This document shows positions 31,667 to 39,475 of a stretch of DNA of 40,027 bases, piece after piece. Below the pieces are notes generated by a model. That model searched no databases. It had not been told where the DNA came from and saw only the letters and a list, made by a program, of their open reading frames with translations. The stretch spans positions 1 through 40,027 of the forward strand of contig JACZXA010000012.1 in the NCBI GenBank assembly GCA_022571865.1, given 5' to 3'. The DNA is from Pseudomonadota bacterium. Its GTDB lineage: Bacteria > Pseudomonadota > Gammaproteobacteria > Pseudomonadales > Azotimanducaceae. The position numbers and the translations under genes are program-made. Position 1 is the first letter of the stretch; each line of letters starts with the position of its first letter.

Positions 31667-32773
31667 CTAAACCAGCACCGGTCCGTCAATGGGGGCATCA
31701 TGGTCCAACGGATGTGATCGTCGTTTCAGATCTGGATCGATAGATCGAAAATGATACAGGCCATCTTCATTGAGGGTTCGTTCGATCCGGTTGCGGTGCA
31801 TCAATAAGTGTAGATGAGCAATCGCTTCCCCGAGTGCCATCATCATCTGGCGAGGGTCCAGTTCGCGTTTGAACAGCACCGGCAGCAGTTCCTTGGCAAC
31901 CGCGGGGGCTTGCGCACAATGTTCCTCGATGGCCAGCATTCGATCTTCGTGATGACTGATGAGTTCCCGCAAGCGCTCCCGCACACCGTAAAAAGGCAGG
32001 TTGTGCGCCGGTAACACCAGTGTGTCGGCCGGTATCTGATTGAATTTGTCGTGGGACTCCAGCCACACCTTCAACGGATTGGCATTAGGCTCGGTTGGAT
32101 GGACGCTGACGTTGCTGGTGATAATCGGTAATACCTGATCGCCAGAAATGAGGATTTTGAGCGATGAAGCAAACAGGCAGGCGTGTTCGGGCGAATGACC
32201 GGAGCCGACAACGATACGCCACTCGTTGCCGCCGATATTGAGCACATCGTTGTCTTGAAGGCGGGTAAAGCCACCCGGCATCTGTGGCATGGACATGCCT
32301 GTCGAGGCGCGCTTCGACCACATGAGGGCGAGCTGTTCCATGTAGTCGGCGGGCATGCCGGCCCGCTGGAAGAACGCCTGGCCAAGCCAGCTTGAATGCG
32401 ACGATCCGCTCATGGAAGAAAACGCTCGAGCCTGGTAGTACTCGGACCGAGTCATGTACAAGGGACAGCGAAACTCGTCAGTGATCATCAAAGCCTGACC
32501 GATATGGTCGGGGTGCATGTGGGTGCAGATCACACCGACGACGGGTCTGCCGGCGAGTTCACTGGCAAATATTTCCCGCCACAACGTTTCGGTCTGAGGA
32601 AGGCCGAGGCCCGTATCCACCACCCACCAGCCGTTGGTATCCTCGAGCAGGTAGAGATTGATGTGATTGAGCGAACCACCCATCGGCATGGTCAGCCAGC
32701 GCACTCCCGGGGCAACTTCCTGAGTGGTTCCGGCTGTGGGATGTTTGTCCCACGGGTATCTGAGCTCGCTCAT
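31667..32773 (-). CDS. Metallo-beta-lactamase-fold hydrolase with extra C-terminal domain
   Basis: From the ATG at 32773 the product is 368 residues (an upstream ATG at 32791 is possible). The metal site H85-M-H87-P-D89-H90 is in VICTHMHPDHIGQA, with further ligands in GSGHSPEHAC, ILISGDQVLP and LVLPAHNLPF. About 100 C-terminal residues after the MBL core form a helical region like the winged-helix domain of LACTB2/SoxH-type proteins. These hydrolyse thioesters, phosphodiesters or lactones. It probably starts an operon with the small membrane protein gene. Confidence 0.92.
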   Translation of the reverse strand: MSELRYPWDKHPTAGTTQEVAPGVRWLTMPMGGSLNHINLYLLEDTNGWWVVDTGLGLPQTETLWREIFASELAGRPVVGVICTHMHPDHIGQALMITDEFRCPLYMTRSEYYQARAFSSMSGSSHSSWLGQAFFQRAGMPADYMEQLALMWSKRASTGMSMPQMPGGFTRLQDNDVLNIGGNEWRIVVGSGHSPEHACLFASSLKILISGDQVLPIITSNVSVHPTEPNANPLKVWLESHDKFNQIPADTLVLPAHNLPFYGVRERLRELISHHEDRMLAIEEHCAQAPAVAKELLPVLFKRELDPRQMMMALGEAIAHLHLLMHRNRIERTLNEDGLYHFRSIDPDLKRRSHPLDHDAPIDGPVLV

Positions 32774-32963
32774 ACTCGCTACGTTCCTCATACGCAAAGG
32801 TATTCAGTATACCTACAGCAGACTCGCAGAGCGCAAGATGTGTGACGGCTGGCTCCGCCGACGCCATAGCGGCTCACTGTTTTCGAACTTTGCGGTGGTC
32901 AGATTGCCGGGCTTGGATTAAATTAGCGGGTCGTGACAAGGTAATAAATGGAGGGAAGAACTC

Positions 32964-34220
32964 ATGTCGATGAACATCAAGCCGGTTCCGACGCTGGACG
33001 ACGAGGTTAATGAAATCCGCCTGGCGACCGCCGAGATCGTCAATCAGGACATTCTGCCGGTGGAGAAGAAGCTCTGGGGATGGGTCTCCGACAGTGCCGA
33101 CGCGTCGAAAGAGGTGCTCGAGGAAGCCAAGGAACTGCGTCGTCAGGTCCAGGACAAGGTAAAGCGAGAGAAGCTCTGGGCTCCGCATCTGCCTCATGAA
33201 TTCGGTGGCATGGGTCTGTCCTTCCTACAGCATGCCTACATGAACGAGGTGTTGGCCTACAGTCCCGGGGCGGCATCGTTGTTTGGCGTCGTCGCGCCGA
33301 ATTCTGGCAACCAGAAGATTCTGGTCAAGTATGGGACTCCGGAACAGCACGAAAAGTGGTTGAAGCCGCTGACCGAAGCGAAGATGCAGTCCGCTTTCTC
33401 GATGACCGAACCCGATAATGCCGGTTCGGATCCGCGTTCGCTGATGACTCGTGCGGTGCTGGATGGTGACGAGTGGGTCATCAACGGTCACAAATGGTTC
33501 ACTTCCAACGGACATGCCGCCGATTTTTACATCGTAATGTGTCGCACCGCCGATCCGGATGCTCCCGGAGACGCCAACGACAAAATGACTCAGATCATCG
33601 TGCCGCGGAAAACACCGGGTGTGAATATCGTGCGCGGTGTCCCTGTGTGGGGCAAGGCGTCGAGCCACTGTGAAATCAAGTACGAAAATGTCCGGGTGCC
33701 GAAGGAAAACCAACTCGGGCGTACGGGTACGGGTCACCAGGCGGCGCAAGATCGGCTGGGTGCCGGGCGGGTCTACCACTGCATGAACTCGGTCGGGTCC
33801 ATGTGGCGAGCCTTCGATCTCATGATCGAACGGCTGATGAGCCGTGTGGTGCACGGTGGCGAGAAGCTCGAAGAAAAACAGTTCATGCAGGGGTTCATCG
33901 CCGACAGTTACATGGACATCCAGAGTGCCCGGCTGATGACCATCAACTGTGCTGAAAAGATGGAAAGCGGCGCGGATCCACGCATCGATATCTCTTCGAT
34001 CAAGGTCTTCGTGCCTCAGGCGTACCACCGGGTCGTGGATCGCGCCATTCAGGTGTGGGGTGCGGCGGGAGTGTCCGGTGACCTGCCGCTGGCAGGAATG
34101 TATCAGGGCGCGCGAACCTTGAGAATCGCCGATGGTCCGGATGAGGTGCATAAAATCCTCATCGCCAAGATGGTCCTGCGGCGTTATCACGGTGGCGAGT
34201 CCTGGGATTTCGGCAACTGA
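32964..34220 (+). CDS. Acyl-CoA dehydrogenase (ACAD11-like)
   Basis: The ATG at 32964 follows GGAGGGAAG. The 418-residue protein has the ACAD features: HEFGGMGLSFLQHAYMNEVL (about 77-96), the FAD/substrate segment QSAFSMTEPDNAGSDPRSLM (about 144-163), WVINGHKWFTSNGHAADFYI (about 171-190), and the C-terminal QVWGAAGVSGDLPLAGMYQG and RIADGPDEVHK. It introduces the alpha-beta double bond into an acyl-CoA using FAD, donating electrons to ETF. This ACAD11-like type often acts with APH-type kinases, one of which lies at 18326-19369. No ETF genes are seen here. Confidence 0.96.
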   Translation: MSMNIKPVPTLDDEVNEIRLATAEIVNQDILPVEKKLWGWVSDSADASKEVLEEAKELRRQVQDKVKREKLWAPHLPHEFGGMGLSFLQHAYMNEVLAYSPGAASLFGVVAPNSGNQKILVKYGTPEQHEKWLKPLTEAKMQSAFSMTEPDNAGSDPRSLMTRAVLDGDEWVINGHKWFTSNGHAADFYIVMCRTADPDAPGDANDKMTQIIVPRKTPGVNIVRGVPVWGKASSHCEIKYENVRVPKENQLGRTGTGHQAAQDRLGAGRVYHCMNSVGSMWRAFDLMIERLMSRVVHGGEKLEEKQFMQGFIADSYMDIQSARLMTINCAEKMESGADPRIDISSIKVFVPQAYHRVVDRAIQVWGAAGVSGDLPLAGMYQGARTLRIADGPDEVHKILIAKMVLRRYHGGESWDFGN

Positions 34221-34292
34221 CAAGTCGAAGCCTCCTGAGCGATCGGAGCGTTTTCAAACCGCGATCGCGGAAATCGTGTCTGTTCGTACGCC

Positions 34293-36635
34293 ATGAATAG
34301 TCCGGGCTTACCGCTTGCCGGACTACGCGTGATTGAACTGGGTGACAGCGCCTTAACCGGATTATGCGCAATGATGCTCGCCGACTTCGGCGCCGAGGTC
34401 GTCTGGCTGGATCCAGGCGAGGGGGGTGGCTCCTACCAGGTATGGCAGCGAGGGAAACAGCGTCTCAAGGTCGATCTTGAAGCCGAAAGCACGCAAATTC
34501 GCGAGCTGATCGTTGCCAGCGCGGATGTGTTCCTGGTAGCAGGAACTCGTGTCGAGTTGCAGGAGTTGGGGTTGGACTACGCAACGCTCGGGACGTTGCG
34601 ACCGAACCTGATCATGGCTCAGCTCAGTGGGTTCGGAAACGACAATCCTTATTCAACCCTACCGGCGATGGAAGGTTTGGCTGCCGCAAAGTTCGGACGC
34701 ATGATGAGCTTCGAAGGCGTCGCGTCGCGTGCGGGACCTGTTTTTCCGGCCCTGCAAGTCGCCACACATGCAACCGCGCAAGCTGCCTGTGCGGGTGTAC
34801 TTGCCGCGATCGCCGCCGGTGTTGCCTCGAATCAGGGACGTTATCTTGAGACGAACCTGTTGCGCGGCCTGTTGCCGTTCGAGATGCATTTCCTGTTGGC
34901 TAATCAACGCCGCGAGAGCGATGTAGGGCGACCACGGCCGGATCCTCATAAGTTCATGCCGAGCATCAACTATCAACCCGTACAGACCCGTGACGGGCAA
35001 TGGCTGCAACTCGGCAACCTGTTGCCTCATTTGTTGCGGAATTTCCTCGATGTTGCCGGGTTGCAGGAAATTTCCGATGACCCTGACTTCGGCCAACTAC
35101 CCTGGTCAGAAACCGTCGTTGAACGTTTCCGGCGATTGTTGTTCGAGCGGATGCAGAGCGAAGATCTTGATACCTGGATGGATCGTTTTGTCAGCCACGG
35201 CGGAGTCGTGGCACATCCGTACCAGTCGGCCCAGGTGGCGATGAGTGATGCCGACATCGTCGCCAACGGCCACGTTGTGACGGTGGACGATGTGGACCAA
35301 CTGGGGCTGGTTGCCCGGCTCACCCGGACACCGGGTCAGGTCGGTGGCAAACCGAAAAACGTCCGGTGGGCAGAGCTTCGAGAAAACCAGCTCCCGGCTG
35401 GGAGGCGAGGTGGAACGGTGGCCGCAACGTTGCCGTTAACCGGTGTCACCGTGCTCGAATGCGCCACCATTATCGCAGCCCCAATGGCTGCAGGCATGCT
35501 CGCCGATATGGGGGCTCGGGTGATCAAGGTCGAACCGCTGAATGGGGATCCATTTCGTCACATGGGGGCTGGCTTCGGTGCCGCTCGAGTCAATACCGGC
35601 AAGGAGAGCATCTGCCTGGATCTGAAACAAGCGCAAGCACGGGATATTCTCGCGCGGCTGGCCGCCAGCGCAGACATTCTCATTCACAACTACCGTCCTG
35701 GCGTGCCGGAACGGCTCGGTCTCGATTACCCAACCCTGGCAGCTGGTAATCGTCAATTGGTTTACCTGTCGGCGAACGGCTACGGTCCGTCAGGTCCGGG
35801 AGCAAAACGTCCTTCGACTCATCCGATTCCCGGTGCGGCGCTCGGGGGCGTGCTCTATCAGTTTGGTGGCAGCTTGAGCCCCGCGCGCTTGAAGTTGGAT
35901 GAATTACGCGACTACACTCGACGACTGTTTCGGGCCAACGAAGTCAATCCCGATCCGAATACTTCCATGGTGGTCGCAACCGGTGCGATGTTGGGATTGG
36001 TGGCGGCCAGACGTTGCGGAGTAGGGCAGGAAATTTTCGTCGACATGTTCGGGGCGAACGCCTACGCAAACTTTGATGATTTTTTGCGTTATGACGGTAA
36101 ACGGCCGCGTCGCGAGCTTGATTCGGAACTGTTCGGCGTACGTTGCTGGCAGCGGCTGTATCGGTGTAGCGAGGGCTGGGTTTTTCTGGGGATCAGCTCG
36201 GATAGGGATTGGCAGCGATTTGTTACGGCGGTGGCACCAGAACTCGTAGCCGCGTTTCCGGATCTTGCTGCCTGTGGGGATGCGGAAACTTCGCTTGCCA
36301 GCCAGCTTGAAACCCTCTTTCTTACTCACACAGCTATTGAGTGGGAGTCGAAATTGCTGGCGGTAGACGTCGGATGTTTGCGTGCGGATGCCGGAACACC
36401 TGGCGAGCTGTTGTTGGATGAGCCTTTCTTTCACGAGCAGGGTCTGGTGACTGAGGCCGATCATCCCCTGTGGGGTCGTTACCTGCGACACGGTTCGTTG
36501 CTCGCATGGAACGATGTGCCGGATCATCTTCCAGGCGCAGGAACGGCCGGTGACAGTACCGATGCGCTGCTGGGGTCGATCGGTTACTCCACCCGGGAAG
36601 TAGCAGACATGAAAGAACGCGGCGTCGCGGCTTGA
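34293..36635 (+). CDS. Double-domain CaiB/BaiF CoA-transferase family protein
   Basis: The 780-residue protein is two family III CoA-transferase domains in tandem (about 6-370 and 378-775). Each begins with the family start: LPLAGLRVIELGDSALTGLC and LPLTGVTVLECATIIAAPMA. The second keeps the catalytic aspartate position (D584 in IFVDMFGANAYAN), while the first has glutamate there (E186 in GRYLETNLL). The second also has HNYRPGVPERLGLDYPTL, typical of CaiB. Single-domain relatives work as interlocked dimers; fusion could mimic this in one chain. It transfers CoA between carboxylic acids, and with the neighbouring dehydrogenase suggests one catabolic pathway. Confidence 0.94.
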   Translation: MNSPGLPLAGLRVIELGDSALTGLCAMMLADFGAEVVWLDPGEGGGSYQVWQRGKQRLKVDLEAESTQIRELIVASADVFLVAGTRVELQELGLDYATLGTLRPNLIMAQLSGFGNDNPYSTLPAMEGLAAAKFGRMMSFEGVASRAGPVFPALQVATHATAQAACAGVLAAIAAGVASNQGRYLETNLLRGLLPFEMHFLLANQRRESDVGRPRPDPHKFMPSINYQPVQTRDGQWLQLGNLLPHLLRNFLDVAGLQEISDDPDFGQLPWSETVVERFRRLLFERMQSEDLDTWMDRFVSHGGVVAHPYQSAQVAMSDADIVANGHVVTVDDVDQLGLVARLTRTPGQVGGKPKNVRWAELRENQLPAGRRGGTVAATLPLTGVTVLECATIIAAPMAAGMLADMGARVIKVEPLNGDPFRHMGAGFGAARVNTGKESICLDLKQAQARDILARLAASADILIHNYRPGVPERLGLDYPTLAAGNRQLVYLSANGYGPSGPGAKRPSTHPIPGAALGGVLYQFGGSLSPARLKLDELRDYTRRLFRANEVNPDPNTSMVVATGAMLGLVAARRCGVGQEIFVDMFGANAYANFDDFLRYDGKRPRRELDSELFGVRCWQRLYRCSEGWVFLGISSDRDWQRFVTAVAPELVAAFPDLAACGDAETSLASQLETLFLTHTAIEWESKLLAVDVGCLRADAGTPGELLLDEPFFHEQGLVTEADHPLWGRYLRHGSLLAWNDVPDHLPGAGTAGDSTDALLGSIGYSTREVADMKERGVAA

Positions 36636-36640
36636 TGTAG

Positions 36641-37138
36641 ATGCCTCATCTGACCACCAAAGAGTACCGTAAATTCCTGCAGGAGCGTGGTGTACTCATG
36701 CGGGTGTCCGTGGTTCGCGAGGATGGCAGTCCGCTGGTAACGCCCATCTGGTTTCTGTTCGAAGACGAGGCTGTCTACTTTACCCCGCGTGCACGATCGG
36801 AGTGGTTTCATTGCCTGAAAAGAGATCCGCGGGTGGCATTGTGTATCGATGAACAGCCGCTGCCTTATCGCAAGGTGATTGTGGAAGGGGTTGCAGAACT
36901 CGTCTTCGATGTGGGTTTCGATGACGAGTGGCGCGATTTGTATCGGCGTATCGCTCGCCGTTACATTTCGCAATCAGAGGTGGAAGCTTATATTCAAAAC
37001 ACGATCGATCAACCACGGGGCCTGTATCGGGTCCCCCTGGTTGCGGCTCACCTCAAAACGTGGCGGATGCCGATAGAAGGTGAGGCGGCGGAAGGAATCT
37101 GGCACCATCGATATTATGTGCCTGGCAAACAACTATAA
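36641..37138 (+). CDS. Pyridoxamine 5'-phosphate oxidase-fold (FDOR-like) protein
   Basis: Starting at ATG 36641, five bases after the preceding stop, the 165-residue protein has the split-barrel flavin-binding fold: EYRKFLQERGVLMRVSVVRE, DGSPLVTPIWFLFEDEAVYF (about 28-47), RSEWFHCLKRDPRVALCIDE (about 52-71) and VIVEGVAELVFD. Such proteins bind FMN, F420 or heme, and several actinobacterial relatives reduce substrates with F420. Given the LLM genes nearby, F420 use is possible but not proven. It is likely to be translated with the CoA transferase gene. Confidence 0.88.
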   Translation: MPHLTTKEYRKFLQERGVLMRVSVVREDGSPLVTPIWFLFEDEAVYFTPRARSEWFHCLKRDPRVALCIDEQPLPYRKVIVEGVAELVFDVGFDDEWRDLYRRIARRYISQSEVEAYIQNTIDQPRGLYRVPLVAAHLKTWRMPIEGEAAEGIWHHRYYVPGKQL

Positions 37139-37156
37139 AGAATAGGAGTCGCAATC

Positions 37157-37543
37157 ATGCAATGTCCCAAATGTCCGGGAACGCTCGAATCGAAAACCTA
37201 CGGACGTAAAATCACCATACATCGCTGCTCGGAATGTGCGGGTCTGTGGTGTAAGCCGGAAATTCTGTTGTTGATGAAAAAGGAGTGGATGAGCGAAGCG
37301 GTGCTCGATTCCGGAGATCCTCGCGTCGGCCAGGAATACAACAAGGTTGATGAGATCAATTGCCCTGAATGTGGGGTGCGGATGGACAAGGCGTCTGATG
37401 AGAGGCAGACCCACATCTGGTATGAGACCTGCCCGGAAGGCCACGGCATGTTCTTCGACGCGGGTGAGTTCACCGACCTCAAGTACGATACCTTCATGGA
37501 TCGCCTGCGCGATATCGTTCGTGGCAGACGCCCGGACGAATAG
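37157..37543 (+). CDS. Zinc-ribbon (zf-TFIIB-type) protein
   Basis: The 128-residue product starts at ATG 37157 after a GGAG site. It has two zinc-ribbon modules: C3-x2-C6 with C24-x2-C27 (QCPKCPGTLE and HRCSECAGLW), then NCPECGVRM with YETCPEGHGMFFDAGEFTDL. The zf-TFIIB family is common in bacteria; the function is unknown, possibly binding nucleic acids or proteins. It lies within a same-strand run of four genes from the CoA transferase to the secreted SRPBCC-like protein. Confidence 0.88.
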   Translation: MQCPKCPGTLESKTYGRKITIHRCSECAGLWCKPEILLLMKKEWMSEAVLDSGDPRVGQEYNKVDEINCPECGVRMDKASDERQTHIWYETCPEGHGMFFDAGEFTDLKYDTFMDRLRDIVRGRRPDE

Positions 37544-37561
37544 CTGCAGGGCCAGGCCAAC

Positions 37562-38104
37562 ATGCGCTCAGCTCCGTGGGTTGTCGCCCTTGTGGGTGTT
37601 ATCTGGTGTTCGGCCTACGCTGAAGCGGCACGCGCCGAGGTGACTGCCGTTTCCAAGCACGGGTTCGTCTCCGAGCACGAACTCGACATCGCTGCCGATC
37701 CTGAACGGGTTTACCAGGCACTCACCGGCGGCATTCATCTAGGGTGGGATGCGGCACATTCATACTCCGGGAAGGCTGAGAATTTTTATCTGGAAGCGCG
37801 TGCCCAGGGCTGCTTCTGTGAAAAGCTCTCGAGCGGCGGCAGCGTTCGACATATGCAGGTCGTGTTTGCCGATCCAGGCAAACAGCTGCGATTATCCGGC
37901 GGTTCAGGTCCTCTCCAGACGATGGCTGTGGCCGGGAGCATGAGTTTTGTGTTGGTGGCCCAGCCACCGGGAACGCGGCTCGAGTACCGCTACGAAGTCG
38001 GTGGATTCACCGCAGACGGGTTGGCCGCGCTCGCCGGTCCGGTTGATCGGGTGCAGTTGGGTCAACTGAACCGACTCGAGGCTACTGTCGAAGCATTGCC
38101 TTGA
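37562..38104 (+). CDS. Secreted SRPBCC-fold-like protein
   Basis: The 180-residue product has a signal peptide of about 25 residues ending around EAARAE-VTAVS, so it is likely periplasmic. The mature part shows the START/Bet v 1-like (SRPBCC) pattern: FVSEHELDIAADPERVYQAL, GCFCEKLSSGGSVRHMQVVF, KQLRLSGGSGPL, and LEYRYEVGGFTADGLAALAG with a last helix. These folds bind hydrophobic ligands. The SRPBCC assignment is by pattern. Its stop is 16 bases from the convergent aminotransferase stop. Confidence 0.8.
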   Translation: MRSAPWVVALVGVIWCSAYAEAARAEVTAVSKHGFVSEHELDIAADPERVYQALTGGIHLGWDAAHSYSGKAENFYLEARAQGCFCEKLSSGGSVRHMQVVFADPGKQLRLSGGSGPLQTMAVAGSMSFVLVAQPPGTRLEYRYEVGGFTADGLAALAGPVDRVQLGQLNRLEATVEALP

Positions 38105-38120
38105 GCAGAAGCTTTCCGCA

Positions 38121-39275
38121 CTAAAACAACGTCAAGAAATCCCGCCTTTCGTTGCTGGTGCGTGTCTCTCTGATGCAGCGGGATAAGGCCGGAATACCTT
38201 CGCCGATCTGAGTCTCATTCAGGTGACCGAATGCCAGACGCAGATAAGGTACGTTTTTTGTGGCGAAGTGAAAGCTGATCCCCGGCAAGTACCTGACGCC
38301 ACGTGATTCTGCAAGTTCGTAAAGTTTCTTCCGGTCAACGTCATCGGGAATGCGCACCCAGATAAAAAGACCACCGACGGGCTTCGACCATACGCAGATA
38401 TCGTCCAGTTCTTCGGCCAATTTCTCGAGGGTCAGATCGCGTTTTATCTTGAGTGCGGTATTGGTGTGCTGGGCGTGATGCCAGATCCCGTCTTCGTAGA
38501 ACTCAGCAACGATAGCAGCTGCCAAGGTATTGCTGCCGGCGTCGTGCCGGCTTGCGAGTATCCGCTCCAACATGGGTGGACGGGCGAGCAGGTAGCCAAG
38601 CCGTACTCCGGGGCCCAGTATTTTTGATAGAGAACACAGATAAATCTGGTTGGGATCGTCGCTCAACGCGTACAGGGCAGGTTCCACCGGTCCTTCGTAG
38701 TGGACATCGGCATAACAGTTGTCCTCGATGACCGGTATTTCGTAACGGGCTGCAAGTTCGATCAAAGCCAGTCGATTCGCTTTCGGCATCACAAATCCGG
38801 ACGGGTTCTGATAGGTGCTGATCGCATAAATGAACTTGGGTCTTCGTTTCTCTCGTTCGAGGGTAACCAACTTCTCTTCGAGTGCATCCAGCCGCATGCC
38901 ATTTTCGTCGAGGGGGATGCCGTGCATATCGAGTTTCAGGCTTCGGTAGGCTGCGAGCGTTCCAGGGTAGGAATACTCCTCCAGAATCACGGTGTCTCCG
39001 GGCGCTTCCTGCAGGGCTTGCGCCGTCAGCGTAACCGCCTGCATGGAACCGTTGGTCAGCACGATGTGTTCGGGATCGACAGGTATTCCTTCCCGGTCGG
39101 ATTCCCGGCGGGCCATGGACTGACGCATTCCGAGGTGGCCTAGACCTCCCGGGTAGTCCGCTAATTGGTCGGCCAATTTGTCTATTGCCTTTTCCGCCGC
39201 TTTTTTTAGCGCTTGTGTCGGAAAGGTATAGGGGTCGGCGCGACCACTACCGAAGTCATAAAGTATTTTGGCCAT
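38121..39275 (-). CDS. PLP-dependent aminotransferase (class I/II, 2-aminoadipate/MocR-type without DNA-binding domain)
   Basis: The 384-residue enzyme has the fold I aminotransferase signatures: YPGGLGHLGMRQSM (about 41-54), LTNGSMQAVTLTAQALQEAP (about 73-92), YQNPSGFVMP, the PLP-contacting D185 in VIEDNCYADV and lysine K218 in LCSLSKILGPGVRLGYL. It transfers amino groups between amino acids and 2-oxo acids; the substrate cannot be named. The ATG at 39275 has a good AGAGGT site seven bases upstream, but this site is inside the arm of a long inverted repeat (39276-39394). Confidence 0.93.
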   Translation of the reverse strand: MAKILYDFGSGRADPYTFPTQALKKAAEKAIDKLADQLADYPGGLGHLGMRQSMARRESDREGIPVDPEHIVLTNGSMQAVTLTAQALQEAPGDTVILEEYSYPGTLAAYRSLKLDMHGIPLDENGMRLDALEEKLVTLEREKRRPKFIYAISTYQNPSGFVMPKANRLALIELAARYEIPVIEDNCYADVHYEGPVEPALYALSDDPNQIYLCSLSKILGPGVRLGYLLARPPMLERILASRHDAGSNTLAAAIVAEFYEDGIWHHAQHTNTALKIKRDLTLEKLAEELDDICVWSKPVGGLFIWVRIPDDVDRKKLYELAESRGVRYLPGISFHFATKNVPYLRLAFGHLNETQIGEGIPALSRCIRETRTSNERRDFLTLF

Positions 39276-39394
39276 CTGGGGGACCTCTGATCAATTCTCG
39301 ATTGCTCAGCGCGCGCTCTCTTAGTTATGAAGAGGGGCTTTTTGGCAAACGCGAGAAGCTCTGAGCAAACGATAATTGATCAGAGGTTCCCTAG
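39276..39394. repeat. 119-bp inverted-repeat element covering the aminotransferase leader
   Basis: Arms of 37 bases (39276-39312 and 39358-39394) match at 32 positions; the outer 21 bases differ at only two. The arms enclose a small hairpin (39318-39322 CTCTT with 39330-39334 AAGAG) followed by GGGGCTTTTT on the plus strand. The left arm begins directly next to the ATG of the aminotransferase and contains its AGAGGT site, so in its mRNA the ribosome site would be paired. It may be an inserted fold-back element or a purpose-made translational switch. Confidence 0.75.
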
Positions 39395-39445
39395 TGCAGC
39401 CATTGAGCAATGAGTTATCGTATCACGGACGATGGGAGGTCAAGG

Positions 39446-39475
39446 ATGTCGGGACTACCGAGAAGTCTCAAGTGA
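39446..39475 (+). CDS. Possible 9-residue leader peptide before the Gfo/Idh gene
   Basis: ATG at 39446 is five bases after a perfect GGAGGT. The frame reads MSGLPRSLK and stops at TGA 39473-39475, which overlaps the GTG start proposed for the next gene. It may couple translation of the dehydrogenase to its own; alternatively the real gene start is different or shifted. Confidence 0.35.
   Translation: MSGLPRSLK

Noticed and set aside
33225-34223. Long open frame of 332 codons on the minus strand
   Set aside because: It mirrors the acyl-CoA dehydrogenase gene, which has clear family motifs, and its own translation shows no recognisable domain. It is an antisense shadow.
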